Shown: positions 27,933-34,598 of the stretch, one piece after another | Layout of the letters: each line of letters begins with the position of its first letter | Numbering within the stretch: position 1 is the stretch's first letter | NCBI GenBank assembly: GCA_017647785.1 | Contig: JAGCJW010000004.1 | Span: 1 to 64,000 of the forward strand | Length of the DNA: 64,000 bases | Direction: 5' to 3' | Source: Bacteroidales bacterium | Lineage (GTDB): Bacteria; Bacteroidota; Bacteroidia; Bacteroidales; P3 | Notes under the pieces: generated by a model | What the model saw: only the letters and a program-made list of their open reading frames with translations | Databases searched by the model: none | What the model was told of the DNA's origin: nothing | Position numbers and translations under genes: made by a program

Positions 27933-28853
27933 ATGAAAAAGACAGCATTATTTAGTTTTTTTATCCTTATTTCAGGGATAATTTTAGCACAAAACGAAAA
28001 GATTTATTTGTTTTCTCAACCTATTAAGGAGGATTACAACAAATTAACTTTGACTGCAAAAAGCAATCTTAACTTAGTGAGAAGCGAAACAGACGTTTTA
28101 GAAATTTCTACGAAAGATAGCAATATTGTTTTGAGCAATATATGTGTTTTTGAAGACAAAACGCTGACTATAATGACTGACTCCTTGCCACAAGATGTTA
28201 AAATAACACTTTATTCGTCCAAAGAAGAAGTGTTTTTGAGTAGTCAATTTGATTCAATCAAAGACACAAGGCAAGAAATTGAGGAAAAAGAAAGTGATAT
28301 GATAGAATTACGATGGACTTTGTTAAGTTCAACTAATTTGAATTTTAATACAAAACAATACAACAGCCCTTACTCTTCTCTAATTAGTCATAATTCTGAT
28401 TTTATTACCCTTCAATATGTGCATACTACTAAAAAAAGCAACGATCTTGTTGTCGGTTTAAAATATACTTGGGATTTTAAATATTTAAACAACGATGTAG
28501 AATGCCTAAACAATAAATTGCAACTACTATCAAGTGATTCACATCTTCAAAACAATGCACAATTTATTGTAGATCGCAATTTACTACTATTTACAAGGTA
28601 TATATTAAAATTAAACAACTATTTTTATTGTAATTTTGGATTAAAATTTGGAAGGACCTTAAAAAGTTTTCTTTGGGACTTTAATATAACGCCAGAAAAC
28701 AAACTAAACTTCAACTCAAACAAAATTACAGACTATAATCCTTGGAAATTAGAATTATCTTTCGGCTTTAAAGGATTTGATTTCTTCTTTAATGTTTTGC
28801 CAGAATATAAAAACGACAACACAAGACGCTTTGGAATTAGATTCCGCTTTTAA
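27933..28853 (+). CDS. secreted protein with GIN-like head and beta-barrel tail
   Basis: 306 residues with signal peptide (cut near ILAQ/N). Residues 30-110 contain short repeated beta-turns (LTLTAKSNLNLVRSETDVLEI) similar to the head domain of GIN/DUF2807 autotransporter-like proteins. Residues 125-306 alternate amphipathic strands and end in IRFRF, typical of an outer-membrane barrel. Third gene of the sigma operon, so it may report on, or be regulated by, envelope state. Function not known. Confidence 0.55.
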   Translation: MKKTALFSFFILISGIILAQNEKIYLFSQPIKEDYNKLTLTAKSNLNLVRSETDVLEISTKDSNIVLSNICVFEDKTLTIMTDSLPQDVKITLYSSKEEVFLSSQFDSIKDTRQEIEEKESDMIELRWTLLSSTNLNFNTKQYNSPYSSLISHNSDFITLQYVHTTKKSNDLVVGLKYTWDFKYLNNDVECLNNKLQLLSSDSHLQNNAQFIVDRNLLLFTRYILKLNNYFYCNFGLKFGRTLKSFLWDFNITPENKLNFNSNKITDYNPWKLELSFGFKGFDFFFNVLPEYKNDNTRRFGIRFRF

Positions 28854-28863
28854 TTTTTGAGTT

Positions 28864-28890
28864 TTAAAGCAGAATATCGCTAACGATGTC
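28864..28890 (-). pseudogene. remnant of the 3' end of a trmN6-like gene
   Basis: Read on the - strand, these bases encode DIVSDILL and a TAA stop, and match 26 of 31 bases of the true trmN6 end at 31119-31149, which encodes DIVSEILL. The frame is closed eight codons upstream by a stop. It is 10 bases past the convergent barrel gene. It looks like a duplicated gene tail, as left when DNA inserts at the end of a gene. Confidence 0.5.
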
Positions 28891-28962
28891 TTAGACTTAA
28901 AAAAATAACTCTTAGGAATATTTCACTAATCCTAAGAGTTATTTTTTTCTTTCTTTGATTTA
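28882..28962 (-). repeat. 21-base-pitch AT-rich array, four units
   Basis: Core C at 28890, 28911, 28932 and 28953, all 21 apart: GTCTTAGAC, CTCTTAGGA, TCCTAAGAG and TTCTTTGATT. The second and third units pair to give the terminator at 28899-28948. The first unit overlaps the trmN6-like remnant. Confidence 0.6.
28899..28948. terminator. perfect 19-bp stem, convergent terminator
   Basis: Bases 28899-28917 and 28930-28948 are exact reverse complements (19 pairs) with a 12-base loop and seven A/T at each end. It separates the + strand barrel gene from the - strand genes that follow. The stem shares AAAAAAATAACTCTTAG with the porin terminator at 365. Confidence 0.8.
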
Positions 28963-28965
28963 TTT

Positions 28966-29340
28966 TTAGAATTTAAATAGTTTCCAACTTATGTTAAAGT
29001 TTAGCAATCCTATTGTTGGTTGTGCGTTGTAATTTGAGTAAGAAAGTTCGTAACTTGCTCCAAATCCTAAGCGATAATTAGTAGAAGGCAAAAAGTATTG
29101 ATAGGATAATTCTGCTCCTGCTTGAAAATGCCATGACCTTTCGGTTGGAACGAAAAATGTTCTCATTTCTCTATATGTGTTATCAGTGTATTCATAACCA
29201 TAATAGTAGTCTTTATAAGTGTAAACTGCACCAAAAATTGCACTTGCTTTCAAACGATGAGCCTTTGACTTATTTAAGAAATTGTAACCTAAAGTAATAG
29301 AAGTTGAAGTCGCAATATCGTGATTGAAATAATTCAATTT
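28966..29340 (-). pseudogene. C-terminal half of an outer-membrane beta-barrel protein
   Basis: About 124 codons of amphipathic beta-strands ending NFNISWKLFKF. There is no ATG with a signal peptide: the frame runs on upstream through a run of Pro codons and the GC-rich junction to a stop at 29377. The upstream codons are unlike the rest. I read it as the 3' part of the gene whose 5' part, with signal peptide, lies at 30343-30690, split by the GC-richer segment between them. Confidence 0.55.
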
Positions 29341-29418
29341 ATAAGGCTGTTGAGGGGGGGCGTCAGCTGAACTGTGTCAAGGCTGTTAGATAAATACGAA
29401 TTTAGAGACGCGAGCTGA

Positions 29419-30027
29419 TTAGTGTGCAAAGATAAATCCGAAGTAGATTCGTGGCCCTATAGGTCTATTCAGACCATCTGAGTTGATTGCAAGAAGCCAG
29501 TCTGCCTTAAGGGTGAGTCTGAGTGCTTCGCCTACTACGTATTCTATTCCGACATAAGGGTCGATTGCGAAGAAAGGCTGTTTGTGGAGTACGGATTTCT
29601 GCTCAAGTTCCCAGTCGTGCTTGTCTCCTTCGAACAGATAGAAGGATGTTTCCATTCCTCCGCCTATTGTAGTGCCAACATAGGGAACAAATTTACCTTT
29701 CTGCCAGTACCATTCAGCTAGAACACCTGTCCAGAATAGTTTGTTGTGGCTTCCGCTTTGAACGCCTTTACTGATGGGAGCAGTTGAGAAATATCCCTCA
29801 AATCCCGTTCTGAAATGCTTCGTGAGATGGAGTTTTGCACAGCCGCCGATACCAAATGTAGGGCTGCTGATGTCTAGGTTGTATGGGTTATCGCCTCCGA
29901 ACTGGTATCCAGAGTGTACCATCATTCCACCTGAGAAACCTTTGATTGCTTTCTTTTCTTGGGCATTGGAGATGGTTATAACAGAAATCGATAAGATTGT
30001 GCAAAGTATAAGTCTGTGAAGTTTCAT
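29419..30027 (-). CDS. outer-membrane beta-barrel protein, foreign composition
   Basis: 202 residues from the ATG at 30027 (signal peptide MKLHRLILCTILSISVITIS, cut before QEKK); the frame is open 20 codons earlier but without a signal. The mature part is Gly- and aromatic-rich with barrel strands (GIGGCAKLHLTKHFRTGFEG) and ends PRIYFGFIFAH. GC content and codon use are richer than in neighbouring genes. It lies 13 bases downstream of the DUF4491 gene. Confidence 0.65.
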   Translation of the reverse strand: MKLHRLILCTILSISVITISNAQEKKAIKGFSGGMMVHSGYQFGGDNPYNLDISSPTFGIGGCAKLHLTKHFRTGFEGYFSTAPISKGVQSGSHNKLFWTGVLAEWYWQKGKFVPYVGTTIGGGMETSFYLFEGDKHDWELEQKSVLHKQPFFAIDPYVGIEYVVGEALRLTLKADWLLAINSDGLNRPIGPRIYFGFIFAH

Positions 30028-30040
30028 AGTGCGTTTGGTT

Positions 30041-30328
30041 TTATTTCTTGTGTCCTGGACCTTCTGGGAACCACCCTTTACGAACACGCTCTCGCTGATG
30101 AATCACTTCCAGTATGCTCCAGAAAGAAGAGAAGGCAACGACTCCAAGAATCGTCGACCATATCAGATGACTGACCATTATCGAAGCTATGCCAAAGAGT
30201 ACTCCAGCAATTGCGAAGATTATCCAGCTTTTGACACCAATGTAGTATTCTGCCTTGATTACAAGCGGATGAAATAATCCTATAATAAGGAATGTGGAGA
30301 GTCCCACAAGAAGTCCAGTGAAGTTCAT
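30041..30328 (-). CDS. DUF4491 family inner-membrane protein
   Basis: 95 residues, starting MNFTGLLVGLSTFLIIGLFH and ending in a basic tail (KGWFPEGPGHKK). Three membrane helices. The N-terminal MNFTGL and the KAEYYIG and KGWFP motifs recall DUF4491 proteins of Bacteroidota, whose function is unknown. A -7 box lies just upstream. With the downstream barrel protein it forms the cargo of the GC-richer segment. Confidence 0.75.
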   Translation of the reverse strand: MNFTGLLVGLSTFLIIGLFHPLVIKAEYYIGVKSWIIFAIAGVLFGIASIMVSHLIWSTILGVVAFSSFWSILEVIHQRERVRKGWFPEGPGHKK

Positions 30329-30342
30329 AGTTAAATTACGAT

Positions 30343-30690
30343 TTATCGGTGCAAATATAAGAAATCTACAGCAATTTGTATCTGTCTTCGAACTTTATCG
30401 CAAGCTATTGTGAGATAACGCCCTTCTCCTTCATCTGCATATAAAACGTTAAATCTTAATCGTGCGAAAAATTTATTATCGTAATCCAGTTCCAAAGTAG
30501 GCAACCAATTTAACAAAAAAAGATTGCAAGAACCTCTATTTGGGTCATCAAATCTGTCATAACTATAATATGCATCTGCAAAAGGCAATAAATTCTCTTG
30601 AATGCTTAATGTAAACTTCTTTTCATTCTCTTGCGAAAACGCAACTCCACATATAAAGAGTGCAACTAATAACACTAATGCTTTTTTCAT
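30343..30690 (-). pseudogene. N-terminal half of the split beta-barrel protein
   Basis: 115 codons beginning with a good signal peptide (MKKALVLLVALFICGVAFSQ) and followed by barrel-type strands (FFARLRFNVLYADEGEG). The last 20 codons (after about residue 95) change character and contain a promoter box, so the native sequence probably ends near 30400. Together with 28966-29340 it would make a protein of about 230 residues or more. Confidence 0.5.
30352..30359 (-). promoter_or_regulatory. -7 box of the DUF4491 gene
   Basis: TATATTTG on the - strand, exact TAnnTTTG, 23 bases before the DUF4491 ATG. It lies inside the apparent end of the broken barrel frame (30343-30400), which suggests that this stretch is promoter DNA of the inserted unit rather than native coding sequence. 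Confidence 0.5.
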
Positions 30691-31118
30691 AATCTTTTAT
30701 TTTGTAATTATTAATTTATTAACGCTCTCTTGTGTCTTTATATTATAAACAAATTTTGTTAGTATTTTCGTTTGCAAAAATATACTAACAAAATCAAAAT
30801 CGCAATCTTTTTTTTCAATAAAAACATTCCATTTTTCAGCATTTTAAGCACTTATTTCAAGAAGTTTTTTCGCTATTTCTTAGATATATTGTTTGAAAAA
30901 GGAGAATTTACTTTTGAATTAAATGGAGAATTTCACTCTCTCACTTCGCCAACTGCAATAATTGTTCTATACATACTGTTGTTGCTCCTAATTTAAGAAA
31001 TAATCTTTTAGAATCGTTTATTAAAAGCTTCCATTCATAGTAAGATGAAAATTCAGACAATAGTTCATCGTTTTTATCTTTCTTTGTTTTCTTTTTAGCA
31101 ATCGCAATATTTCTATTC
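30691..31118. other. 428-base gap with little but a palindrome
   Basis: This gap holds the perfect inverted repeat at 30753-30794 and low-complexity AT-rich DNA. A 74-codon + strand frame starting at 30772 has no credible start or composition. Two core words at 30858 (TTTCAAGA) and 30879 (TTTCTTAGA) are 21 apart, a possible weak array. I see no RNA gene. Confidence 0.5.
30753..30794. promoter_or_regulatory. perfect 13-bp inverted repeat around a -7 box
   Basis: ATTTTGTTAGTAT (30753-30765) and ATACTAACAAAAT (30782-30794) are exact reverse complements with a 16-base spacer. On the - strand the spacer contains TATTTTTG (30775-30782), a consensus -7 box pointing at the barrel gene start 30690, 85 bases on. 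A repressor dimer or pair could sit across the promoter. It could also act as a hairpin in a leader. Confidence 0.5.
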
Positions 31119-31826
31119 TTAAAGCAATATTTCGCTAACTATGTCTTTGTATTGAGTGGTGTATTCTCCGTTTTCTTCTCGTATGAATACGTTTTTTATT
31201 TCTGTTTCTTTGTTTTGTTCAAGGCTATATACTCTTATAATTCTTTCTACTGGCTTTGTGGGTTTTGAATATATGTTTATTTGTGTTTCTATCTTTACTT
31301 CTCTTTCTTTAAACAATGTTGTAAGTTCATCGCTCTGCAAGGCGGGAAGTATAATACATATTTTAGCATCGGGTGTTAGGAGTTGAAGGCTACTATCTAC
31401 AAAGTCTTTAAAAGGGAGCTTGTCGGTGTGGCGTGCAAAGGTGCGTTTGCGTGTGTTTGCCTGCAAAGAGTTTACAAAATATGGGGGATTGGAGATGATA
31501 AAGTCGTATTGTTTGTGATTTTCTGGCTTTTGTGCAAAGTCTTGCAAGGAGATATGTTCGGCAATCAGCCTTTCTGACCATTTACTTTTGAGAAAGTTGT
31601 CTTGGGCTTGTTGTATGGATTCTTCATCTACGTCTATGGCTGTGATTTTCGCCTCTTGATTGAATTGTGCCATTGAAAGGCTTATTATTCCACAGCCTGT
31701 GCCTACTTCAAGTATGCGTTTTTTTGCGTTTCTCGGTGCAAGCGATGAGAGAAGTATGGCATCTGTCCCCACCTTCATTGAAGATGATGTGTGATTTAAT
31801 GAAAATTCCTTACAATTAAACTCCAT
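31119..31826 (-). CDS. trmN6: tRNA1(Val) adenine-37 N6-methyltransferase (TrmN6/YfiC)
   Basis: 235 residues. N-terminal SMKVGTDAILL and the SAM site RILEVGTGCGIISLSMAQF (about 37-55), then the N6-adenine methyltransferase motif NPPY (about 113) confirm the family. It methylates A37 of tRNA1-Val. Start at 31826; a TAAATTTG box lies at 31834-31841 on the - strand, close to the ATG, so the transcript may be nearly leaderless. A partial copy of its 3' end lies at 28864. Confidence 0.88.
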   Translation of the reverse strand: MEFNCKEFSLNHTSSSMKVGTDAILLSSLAPRNAKKRILEVGTGCGIISLSMAQFNQEAKITAIDVDEESIQQAQDNFLKSKWSERLIAEHISLQDFAQKPENHKQYDFIISNPPYFVNSLQANTRKRTFARHTDKLPFKDFVDSSLQLLTPDAKICIILPALQSDELTTLFKEREVKIETQINIYSKPTKPVERIIRVYSLEQNKETEIKNVFIREENGEYTTQYKDIVSEILL

Positions 31827-31857
31827 AACAAAGCAAATTTACAAAGTTTTATTAAAT

Positions 31858-31955
31858 TAATTCTTTGATTTAGAAAAATATTTCTTGAAAAGGATTTTTT
31901 ACTTTGGGAAGGTAATAGTATTACTTCTTGAAGGTAGAAGTATTACCTTAGGAAA
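31858..31955 (-). repeat. 21-base-pitch units and a nested palindrome
   Basis: TTCTTTGATTTA (core C 31863) and TTTCTTGAAAAGG (core C 31884) are 21 apart; TTCTTGAAGG (31927) and ACCTTAGG (31947) continue at about the same pitch. Between them GTAATAGTATTAC (31912-31924) is an odd palindrome, and AGAAGTATTACCT (31935-31947) repeats its arm. The region lies between the trmN6 start and the exbD terminator. Confidence 0.45.
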
Positions 31956-31972
31956 GTAATTTTTTGGTAAAC

Positions 31973-32014
31973 ACAAAAAAATAAGAGTTGCTCAGTGTTG
32001 AACAACTCTTATTT
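31973..32014 (-). terminator. exbBD operon terminator
   Basis: AAATAAGAGTTG (31979-31990) pairs with CAACTCTTATTT (32003-32014), 12 bp, and on the - strand the stem is followed by TTTTTTTGTG. It lies 20 bases after the exbD stop codon. Confidence 0.85.
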
Positions 32015-32034
32015 CGTTTTATTTAATCGAAGGT

Positions 32035-32505
32035 TTAATAAGTGTCTTTAACTCTTCGTGATGCTGCGTACATTATACGTAATGCTCCAACTTTTCTAAG
32101 TTCTTGTTTTACGTCTGTTACGTCTCCCATCTTAACTTCTTTATCACATTTGATAGTTGTTGTTAAGAATGGCTTGTCCGCTTCATCTCTTGCTGCTCTT
32201 TCAGATTCTATGAAAGTAGCTATATCACTTATTTCTCCGAATTGGTCGTTTAATTGAAAACGTGTAGCTGAACCGAATTTACGTTCTTCGATTGGCGTTC
32301 CTATGTATATGTAACTTACCAACGATTTCTTTTCCAATTTTTGGATTTCTGATGCTTGTGGTACTGTTACTTTTACCATAAGTGAGCTTTCTCTCATTGT
32401 TGTAATCACCATGAAGAAGAATATCAACATGAAAATGATATCAGACATTGAACCCATGTTCAGTTCAGGAGTTTCTGATGAGCCTTTTTGTTTAAACTTT
32501 GCCAT
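32035..32505 (-). CDS. exbD: ExbD/TolR-family transporter
   Basis: 156 residues: short cytoplasmic head, one membrane helix (about 20-42, SDIIFMLIFFFMVITTM) with the conserved Asp at its start, then a periplasmic domain. With ExbB it uses proton flow to energise TonB-dependent uptake or envelope work. It is the second of two exbD genes and overlaps the first by one base. Confidence 0.93.
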   Translation of the reverse strand: MAKFKQKGSSETPELNMGSMSDIIFMLIFFFMVITTMRESSLMVKVTVPQASEIQKLEKKSLVSYIYIGTPIEERKFGSATRFQLNDQFGEISDIATFIESERAARDEADKPFLTTTIKCDKEVKMGDVTDVKQELRKVGALRIMYAASRRVKDTY

Positions 32506-33086
32506 TATTTATTTCCTCCTATATTTTTAGGTTCTGCTTCTGAAATTGCGATTGGAATGGCTTTATCTATCGCTTCTCTTTGTGCTTGTGAGCAATCTAT
32601 GTATGCTCTTCCGAAACGTGCTTTCGCCATTTCATCTCTTAATTCATTTACAGCTGCTGTTAATTCATTTTGTACCATTAAGTACATTTCGTATGATGTT
32701 CCTCTATCGTTTTGCAAAGAAATAACTCCCTTAGATACTTCTATGTCTCCTAACAAAGGAATATTTCTTGTTTGCTTTTCTGGTAAATTTGGTAAGTTGT
32801 CTGGATTCGATAAAAACTCTTTTGCTCTATCTTTAAGGGCTGTAATATCACCCAATTCGTTATTGAAAAGTAATTTATCGTCCTTATTCACCAACACCAC
32901 AAAAGTATTTCTTCTGTGAATGTCTGGTGGTTTAACGTTAGGGTCTGATGGCGGTGGCAAACGTCTTTGAATACCCATGTCTGTATTGATTGAAGAAACC
33001 AACAAGAAAAAGGTCAATAGCAAAAACGATATGTCCGACATAGACGAAGCGTTAAGACCTGGTAACTTTTTCTTATTTCTTGCCAT
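32505..33086 (-). CDS. exbD: ExbD/TolR-family transporter
   Basis: 193 residues: cytoplasmic head with basic residues (MARNKKKLPGLNASSMSDI), membrane helix (about 17-37) including the functional Asp (SDISFLLLTFFLLVSS), and a longer periplasmic domain than its sister. Two different ExbD proteins are usual in Bacteroidota Exb modules. Located 9 bases after the small membrane protein gene. Confidence 0.92.
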   Translation of the reverse strand: MARNKKKLPGLNASSMSDISFLLLTFFLLVSSINTDMGIQRRLPPPSDPNVKPPDIHRRNTFVVLVNKDDKLLFNNELGDITALKDRAKEFLSNPDNLPNLPEKQTRNIPLLGDIEVSKGVISLQNDRGTSYEMYLMVQNELTAAVNELRDEMAKARFGRAYIDCSQAQREAIDKAIPIAISEAEPKNIGGNK

Positions 33087-33095
33087 AATAATTAA

Positions 33096-33566
33096 CTATT
33101 TTATTTTTTTAGATATTTCTGCAAATAAAACAGATGCTATTACTCCTCCAAATAAGATGTAAACAGTGTACATGCAAGCTCCGATTAATTTAGAGCTTGA
33201 ATAGTCTGAACCTGTCTTTTCAAATACTTCTTGTGGTACGTCTGTTCCAGAAGAAAGTAATAATGAAGCGCCAAATACAACTATTAAAGCAACAACTGCT
33301 ATAATGATACCCATTTGTTTTTTAGGATCTTCTTTTAATCCTTTTATTATTTGTGCTAAAGCAAAGAATATTGCTACTAATAAACTTGCTCCAAGCAATG
33401 CTATAACTGACCAATATGCTACATTCCATACTGCCATTGCAGATGTTTGTCCATCTAGTGGTGCATCTTTGTCAAATAACAATGCGTAGGCAACTGCACA
33501 AATTGAAGCTATAACACCCCATATTAAGGCAATAGTCCAATATATTTTTCTATAATCTTTTTTCAT
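33096..33566 (-). CDS. four-helix membrane protein of the Exb module, unknown role
   Basis: 156 residues with membrane segments at about 8-30, 48-70, 85-107 and 125-150. It has no catalytic motif. It lies between exbB and the first exbD, a position in which Bacteroidota often carry such a protein, so it may support assembly of the motor. Name and function are not known to me. Confidence 0.6.
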   Translation of the reverse strand: MKKDYRKIYWTIALIWGVIASICAVAYALLFDKDAPLDGQTSAMAVWNVAYWSVIALLGASLLVAIFFALAQIIKGLKEDPKKQMGIIIAVVALIVVFGASLLLSSGTDVPQEVFEKTGSDYSSSKLIGACMYTVYILFGGVIASVLFAEISKKIK

Positions 33567-33603
33567 TTTTCCTCCTTGGTTTTTAAAGTAATTACTAAAT
33601 TCT

Positions 33604-33646
33604 GTCCTTCCTTTTTACAAGGACATTTTTTTCTTTCGTAAGAAAA
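33604..33646 (-). other. two hairpins between exbB and the rest of the operon
   Basis: GTCCTT (33604-33609) pairs with AAGGAC (33619-33624), and TTTTCTT (33629-33635) pairs with AAGAAAA (33640-33646) round TCGT. They lie directly after the exbB stop codon, inside an 80-base gap. Such hairpins may trim or stabilise the exbB message and set more ExbB than ExbD; this is inference. Confidence 0.45.
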
Positions 33647-34459
33647 TTACTTTTGTCTGTTTTTAACCAAGATATCCATGAAAGTTATAGAAGAGTCTTC
33701 CATTGTTGCAACTAATCCTTCTATTTTTGATAATAGGTAGTTGTAGCAAATTTGAAGAACTAATGCTGTAATCAAACCGAATACTGTTGTCAAAAGGGCA
33801 ACTTTCATACCACCGGCAACAACTGTTGGAGAAATATCACCTGCTTTTTCGATATCGTCAAATGCTTGAACCATACCAATAACTGTTCCTAAGAATCCGA
33901 ATGATGGTGCAATAGCGATGAACAATGAAATCCAAACCATGTTGTTTTCTAATCTTGCCATTTGAACTCCACCGTAAGAAGTTAATGATTTTTCTACATC
34001 TTCTAAACCATTATCTAATCTAGATAATCCTTGAAAGAAGATAGAAGCAACTGGTCCTCTTGTGTTACGGCAAACATCTTTTGCTCCTTCTACGTTACCA
34101 GCAACTATGTTTTCTTCAACTTTTTGTAATAATTTGTCTGCGTTTGTTGTTGCAAGGTTAAGGTAAAGGATACGTTCGATAACCAATGCTAAACCTAAAA
34201 TCAAACAAATAAGAATTGGAGTCATCCAACCCACACCACCTTCGATGTATTTTGTTTTTAATCCTTGGTGGAATGATTTTTCTTCTACTGCTGGAGCTGC
34301 TGGTTCTTCTACTGCAGCTGCAGTTTCTGTTGATGTTACTGATTCTGTTGCAGAAACAGTTTCTGTTTCAGTTTTCGCTGCATCTTGAGCAAAAACGTTG
34401 TTTGATAAACCTAATGTCAATATCATTACTATTGACAAATAAGCAAATACTTTTTTCAT
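33647..34459 (-). CDS. exbB: ExbB/TolQ/MotA-family proton channel
   Basis: 270 residues. Signal-like N-terminus (1-24), an Ala/Pro/Thr/Glu-rich stretch (25-60), then three membrane helices (about 75-97, 168-190 and 210-235). The family region VKPF-less SLTSYGGVQMARLENNMVWI, PSFGFLGTVIGMVQAFDDI and MKVALLTTVFGLITALVLQI is typical of ExbB/TolQ. First gene of the module and probably strongly expressed from the promoter upstream. Confidence 0.93.
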   Translation of the reverse strand: MKKVFAYLSIVMILTLGLSNNVFAQDAAKTETETVSATESVTSTETAAAVEEPAAPAVEEKSFHQGLKTKYIEGGVGWMTPILICLILGLALVIERILYLNLATTNADKLLQKVEENIVAGNVEGAKDVCRNTRGPVASIFFQGLSRLDNGLEDVEKSLTSYGGVQMARLENNMVWISLFIAIAPSFGFLGTVIGMVQAFDDIEKAGDISPTVVAGGMKVALLTTVFGLITALVLQICYNYLLSKIEGLVATMEDSSITFMDILVKNRQK

Positions 34460-34526
34460 AGCGTTTTTTTTAAATTGTGTTATTAATTATTTTCTTTTTT
34501 TTAAAATTTCACTTTTTATGGACTTG

Positions 34527-34557
34527 CAAAGTTACAATGTTATTTTCAAAATCCAAT
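34527..34557 (-). promoter_or_regulatory. exbB promoter
   Basis: On the - strand ATTG (34554-34557, one mismatch), 19 bases, TAACTTTG (34527-34534). About 60 bases upstream of the exbB ATG. Confidence 0.5.
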
Positions 34558-34598
34558 TTTTTGAGAAAAAAAATAACACCTTTTTTGCATTTTTTTTC

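Larger units (their letters stand above)
29341..30400 (-). mobile_element. GC-richer segment interrupting a beta-barrel gene
   Basis: Hand counts of 60-base blocks give 26, 31 and 26 G+C (at 29761, 29821, 30121) against 20 and 24 in blocks at 30541 and 29101. The segment carries two genes on the - strand and its own TATATTTG promoter box. The left junction has a run of G (29354-29360) and a 9-base direct repeat AAGGCTGTT at 29343 and 29379. I see no transposase or clean target duplication, so the mechanism is open, and the right border is uncertain by about 50 bases. A MAG assembly join is an alternative. Confidence 0.45.

Noticed and set aside
29341-30400. Insertion sequence with transposase
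   Set aside because: No transposase, no terminal inverted repeats and no exact target duplication were found by eye.
30772-30996. 74-codon + strand frame between the broken barrel gene and trmN6
   Set aside because: It starts inside a palindrome, is low-complexity (Phe/Leu/Ile/Lys), has no domain, promoter or neighbour, and looks like chance in AT-rich DNA.
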